Below are positions 48,898-57,437 of a stretch of 64,000 nucleotides of DNA, piece by piece. Below the pieces are notes generated by a model that did not search any database, had not been told where the DNA came from, and saw nothing but the letters and a program-made list of their open reading frames with translations. Source of the DNA: M3007 sp031373665 (GTDB lineage Bacteria > Bacteroidota > Bacteroidia > Chitinophagales > Saprospiraceae); assembly GCA_031373665.1 (NCBI GenBank), contig JANMMZ010000029.1:21757-85756 (forward strand), given 5' to 3'. The position numbers and the translations under genes were made by a program. The first letter of the stretch is position 1; each line of letters starts with the position of its first letter.

Positions 48898-51279
48898 ATG
48901 CTCAACAACTATCTACAACTAGCCCTCCGAAAACTCTCCAAACACCGCGACTACGCATTCCTGAACGTATTAGGTTTGGGCTTGAGCGTGGCCTGTGGAA
49001 TCTTGATTTTTATGCACGTTCGCCACCATTTGAGTTTTGATGACTACCACCAAAACGCCGACCGAATTGCCCGGATCGTGATGGACATAAAAACGGAAAA
49101 AACCATGCGTTTTGCGGGTGTACCGACCCCAATGGCCAAAACCTTGCGCGAGGAGTATCCAATTTTTGAAAAAACAGCCATTTGCGCCGCCCAAGACGTG
49201 TCAGTCATCAGCGTTGCGAATACTACAGGTGGCACAGACAAATTCAACGCCGAAAAAATCATGGCTTGGACAGAACCCAATTTGCTCGAAATACTTGACT
49301 TGCCTTTGGTTCGCGGCGACGTACAAGCCTTGCGCGAACCCAATACTGCTTTGATTACCGAAAAATTGGCGCAGACATACTTCGGAAACACCGAACCCCT
49401 CGGCAAAATCTTCCGCGTGAACAACGAGATAGACCTGCGCGTCATCGGAATCCTCCAAAATCTCCCTGAAAATACGGACTACACCAAGCAAATACTTGGG
49501 TCTTGGGCAACGGTCGCTACCAACCCAGACTACATCAGGGGCGTAGGCTCTTGGTCGAGCGGAAGCGGTGGCAACCATTGTTTTGTGCGCCTCCAACATG
49601 GGCATAACTGGGCCGAAACCGCTCCGATCATGGCTGAAATCGCTCAGAAACACCCGCACCGCAACGGGGCGGACTTCTTTCAATACAAAGCAATGCCCTT
49701 GGTTGGCCTGCATTTTGATGACCAATATGGCTTTAAGATGAACCGCCAAAGCCTGTGGGTCATCACCTTGATCGGCCTGTTTTTATTGATCACAGGTTGC
49801 GTCAATTTCATCAACATGGCCACTGCCCAAGCACTCGACCGCAGCCGCGAAGTGGGCATCCGCAAGTCGCTCGGCAGCACCCGCGACCAACTGTTTTGGC
49901 AATTCATATTCGAGACGGGGATTATCGTGGCCGCTTCCTTGGTCGTAGGTTTTCTGTTAGCCTATGCGGCTTTGCCGCTTTTGAATACTTGGATGAACCA
50001 AACGCTACGATTTTCGGGGTCAACAGCCTGGGCATTGGTTGGTTTTGCAGCCATATTGGGCATTAGCCTGACTTTTTTGTCAGGTTTTTATCCTGGTTGG
50101 ATCCTAGCACGGTTCAATCCAGTGGCCTCCATGCACGGCGTGGTGGAAATGCCAAGGGCGGGCGGTTTTCCAATCCGAAAAACGCTGGTGACGACCCAAT
50201 TTTTCATATCCCAAATCCTTATCATTGGTGCAGTGGTCGTGACGGCGCAAATGAAATTTGCGCAGGATGCCGTCTGGGGTTATCGTCCAGGGGAAGTACT
50301 GACGCTGCCCGTGCCAGATCCCGCCCAAAAGAACAACCTCCAACAACAACTCACCCAACTCGCGGGTATAAACAGTATTTCACTTTGCGAACATCCGCCA
50401 GCCACCAATCGCGATAACTTTGCCAATGTCATTTTTGATAACCGCAAAGATGCCGAACAATGGCTGACCAGTAATAAACCCGTGGATGCGCGATATTTTG
50501 AGACGTTTGGGCTGCAATTGGTGGCAGGACGCAACCTACAACCCAGCGATACCATCCGCGAATTTGTGGTCAACGAAACATTCGTCAAAAAACTAAATCT
50601 AAGATCTTCCGAGGACATTGTGGGCAAAATGGCCACCATTGACGGTGTTCTAGGGCCCATCGTGGGCGTTGTCCGCGATTTTCACCACAGTGATTTGTCC
50701 AAGCCGATTGAACCAGTTGCCTTTGGCACTGATGCAATACGCTACTCCACTTGTGCCATCCAACTCGCGCCCGGAAACCCAACTGCTGCCTTGACACAAA
50801 TCCAAAAAACGTGGGAGACTTTGTTTCCCAACAACTATTACGAACACAAATTCATGGATGAACGCATCGAGGATTTCCTGAAAACAGAAACGATGGTCTT
50901 GCGCCTCGTGCGCACTTTCGCGGGGATCGCTATTTTTATCGGCTGCCTTGGTTTGTACGGTTTGGCAACCTTCATGGTTGCCCGCAAACGCAAAGAAGTG
51001 GGCATTCGCAAAACCCTCGGCGCGAGTATCACTGGCCTCCTGTGGCTATTTGGGAAAGAATACGCGGTGCTGATCGGATTGGCATTTTTGCTTGCTGCAC
51101 CTGTGGGTTGGTGGGCCACGCATCAGTGGTTGCAAGATTTTGCCTATCGGGCTCCAATCGGAGCGGGAGTGTTTTTCATTGCGCTATTGGCAACGGTCGT
51201 GATTGCGACCATGACTGTGGGAGTCCAGAGTGTGCGAGCGGCATTGGCCGATCCTGTTGAGAGCCTGCGCAGCGAATAA
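48898..51279 (+). CDS. ABC transporter permease, FtsX/MacB type
   Basis: 793 aa from ATG 48898 (MLNNYLQLALRKLSKHRDYAFLNVLGLGLSVACGILI region); a GTG at 48877 could add seven residues. TM1 about 20-40, periplasmic MacB-core domain to about 280, three TM segments (about 285-410), a second TM-plus-MacB-core unit (435-665) and three C-terminal TM segments with RKRKEVGIRKTLGAS. Both FtsX modules are marked by the REVGIRKSLGSTRDQ and KEVGIRKTLGAS motifs. This mechanotransmission-type permease needs a separate ATPase, which is not in the window. Monocistronic, with two hairpins behind it. Confidence 0.88.
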   Translation: MLNNYLQLALRKLSKHRDYAFLNVLGLGLSVACGILIFMHVRHHLSFDDYHQNADRIARIVMDIKTEKTMRFAGVPTPMAKTLREEYPIFEKTAICAAQDVSVISVANTTGGTDKFNAEKIMAWTEPNLLEILDLPLVRGDVQALREPNTALITEKLAQTYFGNTEPLGKIFRVNNEIDLRVIGILQNLPENTDYTKQILGSWATVATNPDYIRGVGSWSSGSGGNHCFVRLQHGHNWAETAPIMAEIAQKHPHRNGADFFQYKAMPLVGLHFDDQYGFKMNRQSLWVITLIGLFLLITGCVNFINMATAQALDRSREVGIRKSLGSTRDQLFWQFIFETGIIVAASLVVGFLLAYAALPLLNTWMNQTLRFSGSTAWALVGFAAILGISLTFLSGFYPGWILARFNPVASMHGVVEMPRAGGFPIRKTLVTTQFFISQILIIGAVVVTAQMKFAQDAVWGYRPGEVLTLPVPDPAQKNNLQQQLTQLAGINSISLCEHPPATNRDNFANVIFDNRKDAEQWLTSNKPVDARYFETFGLQLVAGRNLQPSDTIREFVVNETFVKKLNLRSSEDIVGKMATIDGVLGPIVGVVRDFHHSDLSKPIEPVAFGTDAIRYSTCAIQLAPGNPTAALTQIQKTWETLFPNNYYEHKFMDERIEDFLKTETMVLRLVRTFAGIAIFIGCLGLYGLATFMVARKRKEVGIRKTLGASITGLLWLFGKEYAVLIGLAFLLAAPVGWWATHQWLQDFAYRAPIGAGVFFIALLATVVIATMTVGVQSVRAALADPVESLRSE

Positions 51280-51286
51280 GTAGTGA

Positions 51287-51378
51287 AATCCCGATTTTTT
51301 TCGGGATGAAGTCACCCTGGTCAGAGTGATGAAATCCATATGCCAAGATTTCGGAAGTTCTAAAAACTTCCGAAATCT
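51287..51378. terminator. Two hairpins after the permease gene
   Basis: First: ATCCCGA-T-run-TCGGGAT at 51287-51306. Second: AGATTTCGGAAGTT and AACTTCCGAAATCT, a perfect 14-bp stem at 51346-51378. The first acts as a terminator for the permease gene; the second may be a dispersed palindromic repeat or a terminator for the opposite strand. Confidence 0.65.
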
Positions 51379-51421
51379 AACGGCTCAAAACCAAAAATAA
51401 AATTTGGCAAGCGGACTCTGA

Positions 51422-51814
51422 TTAGTTACCTTCAAAATGATCTTTCACCTTAGCCACCATCTGGTTGACACTAATCTTATCAGAAGTGCCCAACACAATG
51501 TCTTTTGAAGCAAAATGTTGGTTATCTTCAAGGGCATTTTTAAATTCCTCCTGTGCTTTCCCAGGGCCGAATATAAAAATGGAATGATCTTGATCTATTT
51601 CATCGGCAATAGCCTTGAAATATTTCTTTAGTTCAGACTTATCCTTTGATAACTCCACTCTTTCGTTTTTGTAATTGTCATCTTCATGTCCATCGCGCTC
51701 GATTTTTTTGAGTACGGCATAATCCGCACCTGTTGTTCTGTTATCGGTACTGATGATGAACGCGTGTTGGAAATCCATCCATACACCCACTACTTTTTTT
51801 CCTTGATATTTCAT
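51422..51814 (-). CDS. Small eRF1/pelota-domain-like protein
   Basis: 130 aa from ATG 51812-51814 (MKYQGKKVVGVWMD). N-terminal VVGVWMDFQHAFII resembles the start of bacterial eRF1-like (BaeRF-type) proteins, and the C-terminal half (SIFIFGPGKAQEEFKNALED, then SVNQMVAKVKDHFEGN) resembles the L7Ae/eRF1 domain-3 fold of release factors and pelota, including the closing DKxxxNQxVAKV pattern. The middle Q-loop domain that catalyses peptide release is absent. Cytoplasmic, probably ribosome- or RNA-associated; stress-related bacterial relatives are poorly characterised. Confidence 0.55.
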   Translation of the reverse strand: MKYQGKKVVGVWMDFQHAFIISTDNRTTGADYAVLKKIERDGHEDDNYKNERVELSKDKSELKKYFKAIADEIDQDHSIFIFGPGKAQEEFKNALEDNQHFASKDIVLGTSDKISVNQMVAKVKDHFEGN

Positions 51815-52083
51815 ATTTATTGCTTTCTGCAAAGGTAGGGAGATTATCTTTAAACTTAGAAATCTTTTATTTTATCCCAACCAAGGGCTTTTCAATGTTT
51901 TTAAGACATGGATAGTAATCCACTTAGACTGGAAGAGTTGATTGAATTGGAGATTTCCAATTTAAATCTGACCAATACCGTATAGCGAGTAAGAATTGCG
52001 AAAAGTATTGATCCATTCACCAAACGTCGGTCGAATCGTGTGATTGGTTAAATATATTGACGTTTTCATTCTTATAAAAGTAT

Positions 52084-52251
52084 TTAGCGGAGAATCAACC
52101 AAATAATTGTCACCCAAACCCCAATGAAAAAAAGTCCAAAAAAGAATTCATTGAGATTCTGTTTTAAATTTTTTTGGATGAAAAAATGATAAGATGCCCA
52201 GCCTATAAAAGCGATGATGAGGCCTGTGGCTATGAAAAACTTTGAAAACAT
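52084..52251 (-). CDS. 55-aa membrane protein with two TM helices
   Basis: Complete minus-strand frame from ATG 52249-52251 to TAA 52084-52086 with no internal stop: MFSKFFIATGLIIAFIGWAS opens the first helix, a basic/polar turn (IQKNLKQNLNE) follows, then a second helix with GVWVTIIWLILR at the end. Hydrophobic pattern and the lysine-containing turn support a real small inner-membrane protein. No family recognised. It lies upstream of the eRF1-like gene and downstream of the barrel gene on the same strand. Confidence 0.6.
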   Translation of the reverse strand: MFSKFFIATGLIIAFIGWASYHFFIQKNLKQNLNEFFFGLFFIGVWVTIIWLILR

Positions 52252-52368
52252 TATATTTAAATTTTAAGCATAAATAAATTGATGCTTTGCAAGGGTGTAG
52301 GCTGATGGGGCAGGCTGCGAGTTCAGCAAGTGGTTCAAAATGTTTTAGACAATCGAACTGAATTAAAA

Positions 52369-53103
52369 TCATTTGAAAACTCTCAGTGGAATACTCAAAC
52401 CAAAAACATATTCCCATTTTGGTGGATTAATTTCGAGACCTGGAATCTCAAATTGTACGCCTTTGGCGAGTCTATATTTTACCTCAACGGACATAAAACC
52501 CCAATTTTGAAACCCGAAATTAGCCCTGACACCCAATTTCGCAACCTTATGAGATATTCCATTTATTTTGTTTTTTTGAGTATAGCCTTGTACACTATGA
52601 AATACATAAGGGCGGGGAACAGCAACGGAATCAGCCACGGTTATACTTCCTTTCTCTACGGAGAGTTCAAGTAAAGCACGAATCTCAAAAATTGTAACCG
52701 GATCATCCATGTAAAATAAAAATGGACAAATACTAAGTGCAATGTTTGACATTTCGACCTTGTCTAAATATGGAAATACAAAAGGATCGAAAGTAGCAAC
52801 CAAAATTTTTGAATACCGAATATATCCCCAGTTTGAAGAAACCCCAATCCCCAAAATACTTGGAGAAGAAAAATTAGTTCGAGAATAACTCACCCCTAAA
52901 ATATGTTGCACCTCAGAAGCGTCAAAATATTGTGAAAGTGAACCCAAACCGCCAAAATTTCCTTCTATACTTGGGCTAGAAATTTTGTGGAAGCCAAATT
53001 TATAGTGCACTGTCGTATCAACACTTGGCTGTTGCAATACCATTTTCTGGCAAAAGAGGAGGCTTGGAATTAAGGTAAAAAGAAATAACAATACTTTTTT
53101 CAT
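52369..53103 (-). CDS. Secreted beta-rich protein, probable outer-membrane barrel
   Basis: 244 aa with a signal peptide (MKKVLLFLFTLIPSLLFCQ). Alternating short strands with aromatic residues (LGIGVSSNWGYIRYSK, KLGVRANFGFQNWGFMSVEVKYRLA, WEYVFGLSIPLRVF end) suggest a small outer-membrane barrel. There is no recognisable family. It is isolated, with 74 bp to the upstream SPFH gene on the same strand. Confidence 0.65.
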   Translation of the reverse strand: MKKVLLFLFTLIPSLLFCQKMVLQQPSVDTTVHYKFGFHKISSPSIEGNFGGLGSLSQYFDASEVQHILGVSYSRTNFSSPSILGIGVSSNWGYIRYSKILVATFDPFVFPYLDKVEMSNIALSICPFLFYMDDPVTIFEIRALLELSVEKGSITVADSVAVPRPYVFHSVQGYTQKNKINGISHKVAKLGVRANFGFQNWGFMSVEVKYRLAKGVQFEIPGLEINPPKWEYVFGLSIPLRVFK

Positions 53104-53177
53104 AACAAATTGACTTTATTTGCATTAAAATTGGTGAAAAGATAAATTTTAAATATGGCTTACGCACACCCTCCTTA

Positions 53178-54107
53178 TTATTCTTTATCCTTCACAAATT
53201 GCTCGATTTCCCCTGCGGTATTTGAGTTTTCCAACGGGAACATCCGCATGGCCATGAGTTCCTTGATTTGGCGTTTTTGGCCATCTGTAGAGCCATCAAA
53301 AAAAAGCATATTGCCTTTGCCTTCCTTTGCAATAAAACGCATGGACTCTAACCACATACTGAAAAGCACGAAGGAGGGATCCAACCCGGCAGCATTGATT
53401 TCCTTGGCTGCCTTCGAGATGCCACGCGCCACTTCTTCTCGGAAAAGCGCGGTGCCTTGCCCGCGCAACTGCGATGCTTCGCGCTCGGCTTCGGCCTCTT
53501 TCACCTTGACGATGCGGGTGGCCTCGCCTTGGTTGTGGGCGGCTTGGAGCAGGTTGTTGGAGGCGACGACCTCGGCCATGCTACGTACGATAGTTTCATC
53601 AAAACTGATCTCATTGATTTGCAGGTCAATCAGCCGAAAGCCCCAATCCAAGAGTGTGCTGTCCAAGTGAATTTTGACGTGCATCACGAGTTCTTCGCGG
53701 ATGGCAAGCACTTCTTCCTGCTTTTTATTCGCCACATAAGCGCGGACGGTGCCTTCAATCGAGCGGGCAAGCGTTTGGCTAAAACTGCTTTGGGTTTCAA
53801 ATTTAAAGGCCACGTTTTTGATTGTATTTTCCGTGACATCGTGTACGGCATACAAGAAAAGGGTCTTGAAATACACATTGGCCTGATCAAGCGTAATGGC
53901 TTGAAAAGCCAACTCTTTTGATCTGTTTTGAATGCTGACCCGATTGACAATCACTTCTAAAAAGGGAATTTTAAAGGAAAGCCCGGGGTGCAGCGCACGG
54001 TTGAATTTGCCCAAAAAGGTGGTGACGTAAACGTGGCCTTCGGGTACGATGGCAAAGGAGGATAGAAATCCAAGGGCAGCGAGTGCCAAGAGGATAATTA
54101 AGAACAT
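53178..54107 (-). CDS. SPFH/Band-7 membrane protein (stomatin/HflC-like)
   Basis: 309 aa from ATG 54105-54107, which opens the anchor helix MFLIILLALAALGFLSS; the longer frame from 54194 adds 29 residues. Then the Band-7 domain (IVPEGHVYVTTFLGKFNRALHPGLSF, about 20-190) and a coiled segment rich in Ala/Glu (VVASNNLLQAAHNQGEATRIVKVKEAEAEREASQLRGQG). SPFH proteins form membrane microdomain scaffolds and sometimes modulate FtsH. The absence of an hflK neighbour argues for a stomatin-like rather than a true HflC role. Confidence 0.88.
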   Translation of the reverse strand: MFLIILLALAALGFLSSFAIVPEGHVYVTTFLGKFNRALHPGLSFKIPFLEVIVNRVSIQNRSKELAFQAITLDQANVYFKTLFLYAVHDVTENTIKNVAFKFETQSSFSQTLARSIEGTVRAYVANKKQEEVLAIREELVMHVKIHLDSTLLDWGFRLIDLQINEISFDETIVRSMAEVVASNNLLQAAHNQGEATRIVKVKEAEAEREASQLRGQGTALFREEVARGISKAAKEINAAGLDPSFVLFSMWLESMRFIAKEGKGNMLFFDGSTDGQKRQIKELMAMRMFPLENSNTAGEIEQFVKDKE

Positions 54108-54246
54108 TTTTAGAAACTTTAATAAGTGAAAAAAAAGTTTTGGGAGCGGTTTTTCGATGCCTACTTGAGTTTGATGTAACAAAAATGATGGCAATCTGAT
54201 ATAGTAGGCTTAATCACGATTAGTGTTGCTTAATTTAACTTATTGA

Positions 54247-55323
54247 CTACTTTATTTTCACCAACACCACCAATGATTCTCGTTTTTTTACAATATCAGT
54301 CTGAGATTTCTGGGTTCTCTTTACTTCAAGAGGTTTTACACCTGCACGACTCATTAGTGATTTTAATATTTCTGCATTTACAGCATAGGTGAAATCAGTT
54401 TGTTCAACCCTAGTAATTCCCTGCATCCAAACCAAATAAGAAGACATGATTCCATACACATTCGACCCACTTTCATTAAATACTGGGGAACCAGAAGAGC
54501 CGGGAAGAGCGTTTATACTGGTTTGGAAACAATTTGGGGAGTCTTCAAGCCCAAGGAGGCAAGAAATATTTCCGTTTCCAAACTTGATTGAACGACCAGC
54601 AAAGTTTAATGCTTGGGGGTATCCTAGACTCCATACCTTTTCTGAGAGCTGTGGATTTTTATCATATCCGATAGAATATGGTAATTCTTTAACTGGGACA
54701 AAAGCAGAATCCATGATTTTGATGATAGCCACATCATGGATAGAGTCTTTTGCAATTAACTCAGCCCTGTATTGAAATATGTCATTGCCCAGTTTTTGGT
54801 CTATTACGATAGAAGAAGCGTCTTTTATTACGTGAAAATTGGTAGCCACGTGATCCTCATTGATGAAAAATCCAGTTCCATAACTTGTAAACGAGGCGAC
54901 AGATCGCACTCCTTTATATTTTCTACGGAAAAACAAAGGCCCCGTATTAGCAGAAGAGATCGTAAGTATTTCATTTTTTATTTCAAAATCTACAAGCTGA
55001 TTAGATTGATTCGGCTCTTTTTTCCAGCCTTTGTAGCTACCCAGCCGATTTGTTTTTTCAGCAACGAAAAACGTGTCGCAATTTTTAAAATCTTTAAGCC
55101 TACTTTTGATCACAAGCGCTCGGTAACGATTTGCCAGTTGATCAAAATAGACACATAACTCAAACCACGTATTCGGATTAGGTATATCAATGCTGGAATA
55201 AATACCTGTGAGTTCATCAGAACCCCAATAGTCAAAATAGTGCTTACAAGATTCTTGGGTAACCTGTGTCATGCCGATTTGTGAGGCAAGGGTCAGAAGG
55301 AGGAGGATGGGTGCTTTTTTCAT
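54247..55323 (-). CDS. Secreted trypsin-like serine protease (S1 family)
   Basis: 358 aa with a signal peptide (MKKAPILLLLTLASQIGMTQ). Catalytic triad of the chymotrypsin fold: His164 in ATNFHVIK, Asp197 in IHDVAIIK, Ser277 in PGSSGSPVF. The protease domain follows about 135 residues of uncertain N-terminal sequence (CKHYFDYWGSDELTG start). No PDZ domain, unlike DegP. A periplasmic or extracellular protease with unknown substrate. Same strand as the SPFH gene with a 139-bp gap. Confidence 0.85.
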   Translation of the reverse strand: MKKAPILLLLTLASQIGMTQVTQESCKHYFDYWGSDELTGIYSSIDIPNPNTWFELCVYFDQLANRYRALVIKSRLKDFKNCDTFFVAEKTNRLGSYKGWKKEPNQSNQLVDFEIKNEILTISSANTGPLFFRRKYKGVRSVASFTSYGTGFFINEDHVATNFHVIKDASSIVIDQKLGNDIFQYRAELIAKDSIHDVAIIKIMDSAFVPVKELPYSIGYDKNPQLSEKVWSLGYPQALNFAGRSIKFGNGNISCLLGLEDSPNCFQTSINALPGSSGSPVFNESGSNVYGIMSSYLVWMQGITRVEQTDFTYAVNAEILKSLMSRAGVKPLEVKRTQKSQTDIVKKRESLVVLVKIK

Positions 55324-55408
55324 AATAAATAAATTTTATTGGAACAAACATATTGTTATAGTCGTAATTGGTTCTTTTTTACGCTTTTCATTGGTTATCT
55401 TCGCTTAT

Positions 55409-55852
55409 CTATCCAAAAGGTCGTTTTAAAATAAGTAGCAGGCTTAAACCCAAACCCCAAAACCCAATAGCAGTCTGCCAGTCTATTTTACATGGCTTTG
55501 TTCCAAAAAGGCCAAAATGGTCTATCAGTGCACCCATGATTAATTGGCCTGTCACAACTAAACACATCTTATTTGAATTGCTGACGACGCTTGCAGAGAT
55601 GGTCATCAGCAACAAATAGCAGATTCGCGCTGGCCCACCAAACAACTGAGATATCCGTGCCTCTTTGAGAACCGTAAATGGGTTGATGCCCGCGTACAAA
55701 GCCCAAATCAAACACAGCACGAACGCCAATGTAAAAGCAAAAAACGCGACAGCGAAAGAACCGCGAGTTTCCACTGTCTTTGTTTCTAATGAAATTTGTG
55801 CAGCGATGAGCGCACCTGCGCAAAGGGGAAGGATAAAGGAAAAATTTGCCAT
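55409..55852 (-). CDS. YdcZ/DUF606-family small membrane transporter
   Basis: 147 aa, five TM segments. LPLCAGALIAAQISLETKTVETRGSF start and VTGQLIMGALIDHFGLFG near 100 are the characteristic conserved segments of the YdcZ (DUF606) DMT-like family of single-copy short transporters. Substrate unknown. Convergent neighbours absent; the terminator at 55985-56019 separates it from the signalling block. Confidence 0.82.
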   Translation of the reverse strand: MANFSFILPLCAGALIAAQISLETKTVETRGSFAVAFFAFTLAFVLCLIWALYAGINPFTVLKEARISQLFGGPARICYLLLMTISASVVSNSNKMCLVVTGQLIMGALIDHFGLFGTKPCKIDWQTAIGFWGLGLSLLLILKRPFG

Positions 55853-55984
55853 AAAAAACTTTGGATTGTGTAATGAAAATTTGATTGATCATTTATATTG
55901 ACACAAAGGAGGTATGTTTTTGGCGCAGGAGAATTATGACAACTTGTGTGCACTTATTTTCACTTATGGGCTATAAAAAATTGC

Positions 55985-56019
55985 AAAAACCCCGATACGA
56001 TGGTGCGTACCGGGGCTTT
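55985..56019. terminator. Terminator of the receiver-protein gene
   Basis: AAAAACCCCGATAC pairs with GTACCGGGGCTTT around an 8-nt loop, with A/T flanks; located just below the stop of the leftward receiver gene at 56040. Confidence 0.8.
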
Positions 56020-56039
56020 AATACTAAGGATGTGACGGT

Positions 56040-57437
56040 TTAAACTGGAATGTTATAAAGGTGAAAAATTTCTCGTCGCCTGTTTATTTCAATGTTTATT
56101 AATTGCGGGGCATTGAAGATATTATCTAAAAAATTTCGAATGAGTTCTGGGGGGTGAGTCCCTTGGGAAATATGGGTTACAAAGCGATTTAATGCAGACA
56201 TATTTTGCAGTTCATTGCCCTGCAAATGAGGTCTCAGGATGTTAGGAATAACAATTAGTTCAAGAAAATTGGCAAAAGCCTCTCCCAAAGACCCAAAATT
56301 TAATAAAAAATCCCGTTCTTCTGGCAGTAAATAAATTTCCTGCGTGTTAAGCAGCCCATTCTTTCCAATACCAATGCCTAAGTTTGTATTAAATACGGCG
56401 GTTTGAGGGTTTTTAGCATTGTCAATTTGTGACATATTTAGTATTCGGTCTCTAAGCAACCAAGCAAATTCTTCCAAATCCAAACCCCAATGCCGATTGA
56501 TATACGTATCTATCGCTAGCATAGCACGTCTCCCGATGAGTTTTTCAAAAAATATTTCTTCTTCATTGTGTAGTACTTTAGTGGTGCTAAATCCCTGAAA
56601 ATCATGAGACAATGCAGCAGTGAAGTTATCATCTTCACGCTCCAAGTACTGAGTATTGATACGAATCAATTCAAGCATCAAATTAAAAGCCTTTTTATTG
56701 ATATCTTTAAGTTTTTGTTCATATTTAGTGCGAGGAAGGTTTTTATACAAATAGAGTGCGTTTTGCTCTGGACTATTTGGTCTGTTCCAATTGCCAATAA
56801 ACGTGGTTGCTTGTACATCTCGAAGCAAATCGTCTATTATAACTTGAACTGATTCTAGTGGAAGATTTCGTATGTCACCCCATCCGGAGAGGAGGCATGG
56901 CAATGTGAAACCTGTTGTTCCAACTTCTAAACGATCAAGATCAATCGGCAAATTAGTCAACTCATTTCGATAGTTTTGAGGGAGGTTTTTTAGTACTTCA
57001 ACCGCGCGCTTTTTCAATATATTCTGCACCCGCAATCGGACTTGCGCACCAACGGCCTTGCCTTTGTCAATGGTATTTTCCAATATTCCCAACTTATTTA
57101 GTGCTTCCCCTACTTCGTCCTCATGGGCAAACCCAGTAAAAGCAAAGACCACCATTTGATCAGATTTACCTACGATGTACTGAATCAAGTCAAGTCCCCT
57201 TAATTTATTTCTTTCTATGTCTGAAAAAGTATCAGGAAGATCACTAAAATTTATGTCAATCAATACAATATGAGGAAAATGATACTCCTTTTCATAATAC
57301 CCAATTGCATCTCCCACCGATTGAAAATATTGGAAGTCAATCAGCTCATCACAGGAGCCATCAGGGAATAGAGCAAATTGTACTTGTTCTTTGAATTTGG
57401 GTTGGTCATCAACCAAGTGAATGCTAAATTTTTTCAT
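56040..57437 (-). CDS. Receiver-domain protein with a large unrecognised output domain
   Basis: 465 aa. Residues 1-130 are a receiver: Asp10/Asp11 (LVDDQP), phospho-acceptor Asp61 in IVLIDINF, Thr101 in FAFTGF, Lys125 in DKGK. The loop after Asp61 is longer than usual. Residues about 140-465 form a helical region with no DNA-binding, GGDEF, HTH or catalytic motif that I recognise (LPIDLDRLEVGTTGFTLPCLLSGWGD, NWNRPNSPEQNALYLYKNL, HWGLDLEEFAWLLRDRIL). Its start codon overlaps the stop of the MFS-kinase gene by 4 nt, so the two are a coupled two-component pair with an unknown output. Confidence 0.75.
   Translation of the reverse strand: MKKFSIHLVDDQPKFKEQVQFALFPDGSCDELIDFQYFQSVGDAIGYYEKEYHFPHIVLIDINFSDLPDTFSDIERNKLRGLDLIQYIVGKSDQMVVFAFTGFAHEDEVGEALNKLGILENTIDKGKAVGAQVRLRVQNILKKRAVEVLKNLPQNYRNELTNLPIDLDRLEVGTTGFTLPCLLSGWGDIRNLPLESVQVIIDDLLRDVQATTFIGNWNRPNSPEQNALYLYKNLPRTKYEQKLKDINKKAFNLMLELIRINTQYLEREDDNFTAALSHDFQGFSTTKVLHNEEEIFFEKLIGRRAMLAIDTYINRHWGLDLEEFAWLLRDRILNMSQIDNAKNPQTAVFNTNLGIGIGKNGLLNTQEIYLLPEERDFLLNFGSLGEAFANFLELIVIPNILRPHLQGNELQNMSALNRFVTHISQGTHPPELIRNFLDNIFNAPQLINIEINRRREIFHLYNIPV

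Noticed and set aside
51301..51421. Hairpin-rich stretch as a possible small RNA gene
   Set aside because: The two hairpins are adequately explained as a terminator and a palindrome after the permease gene; no promoter faces them.
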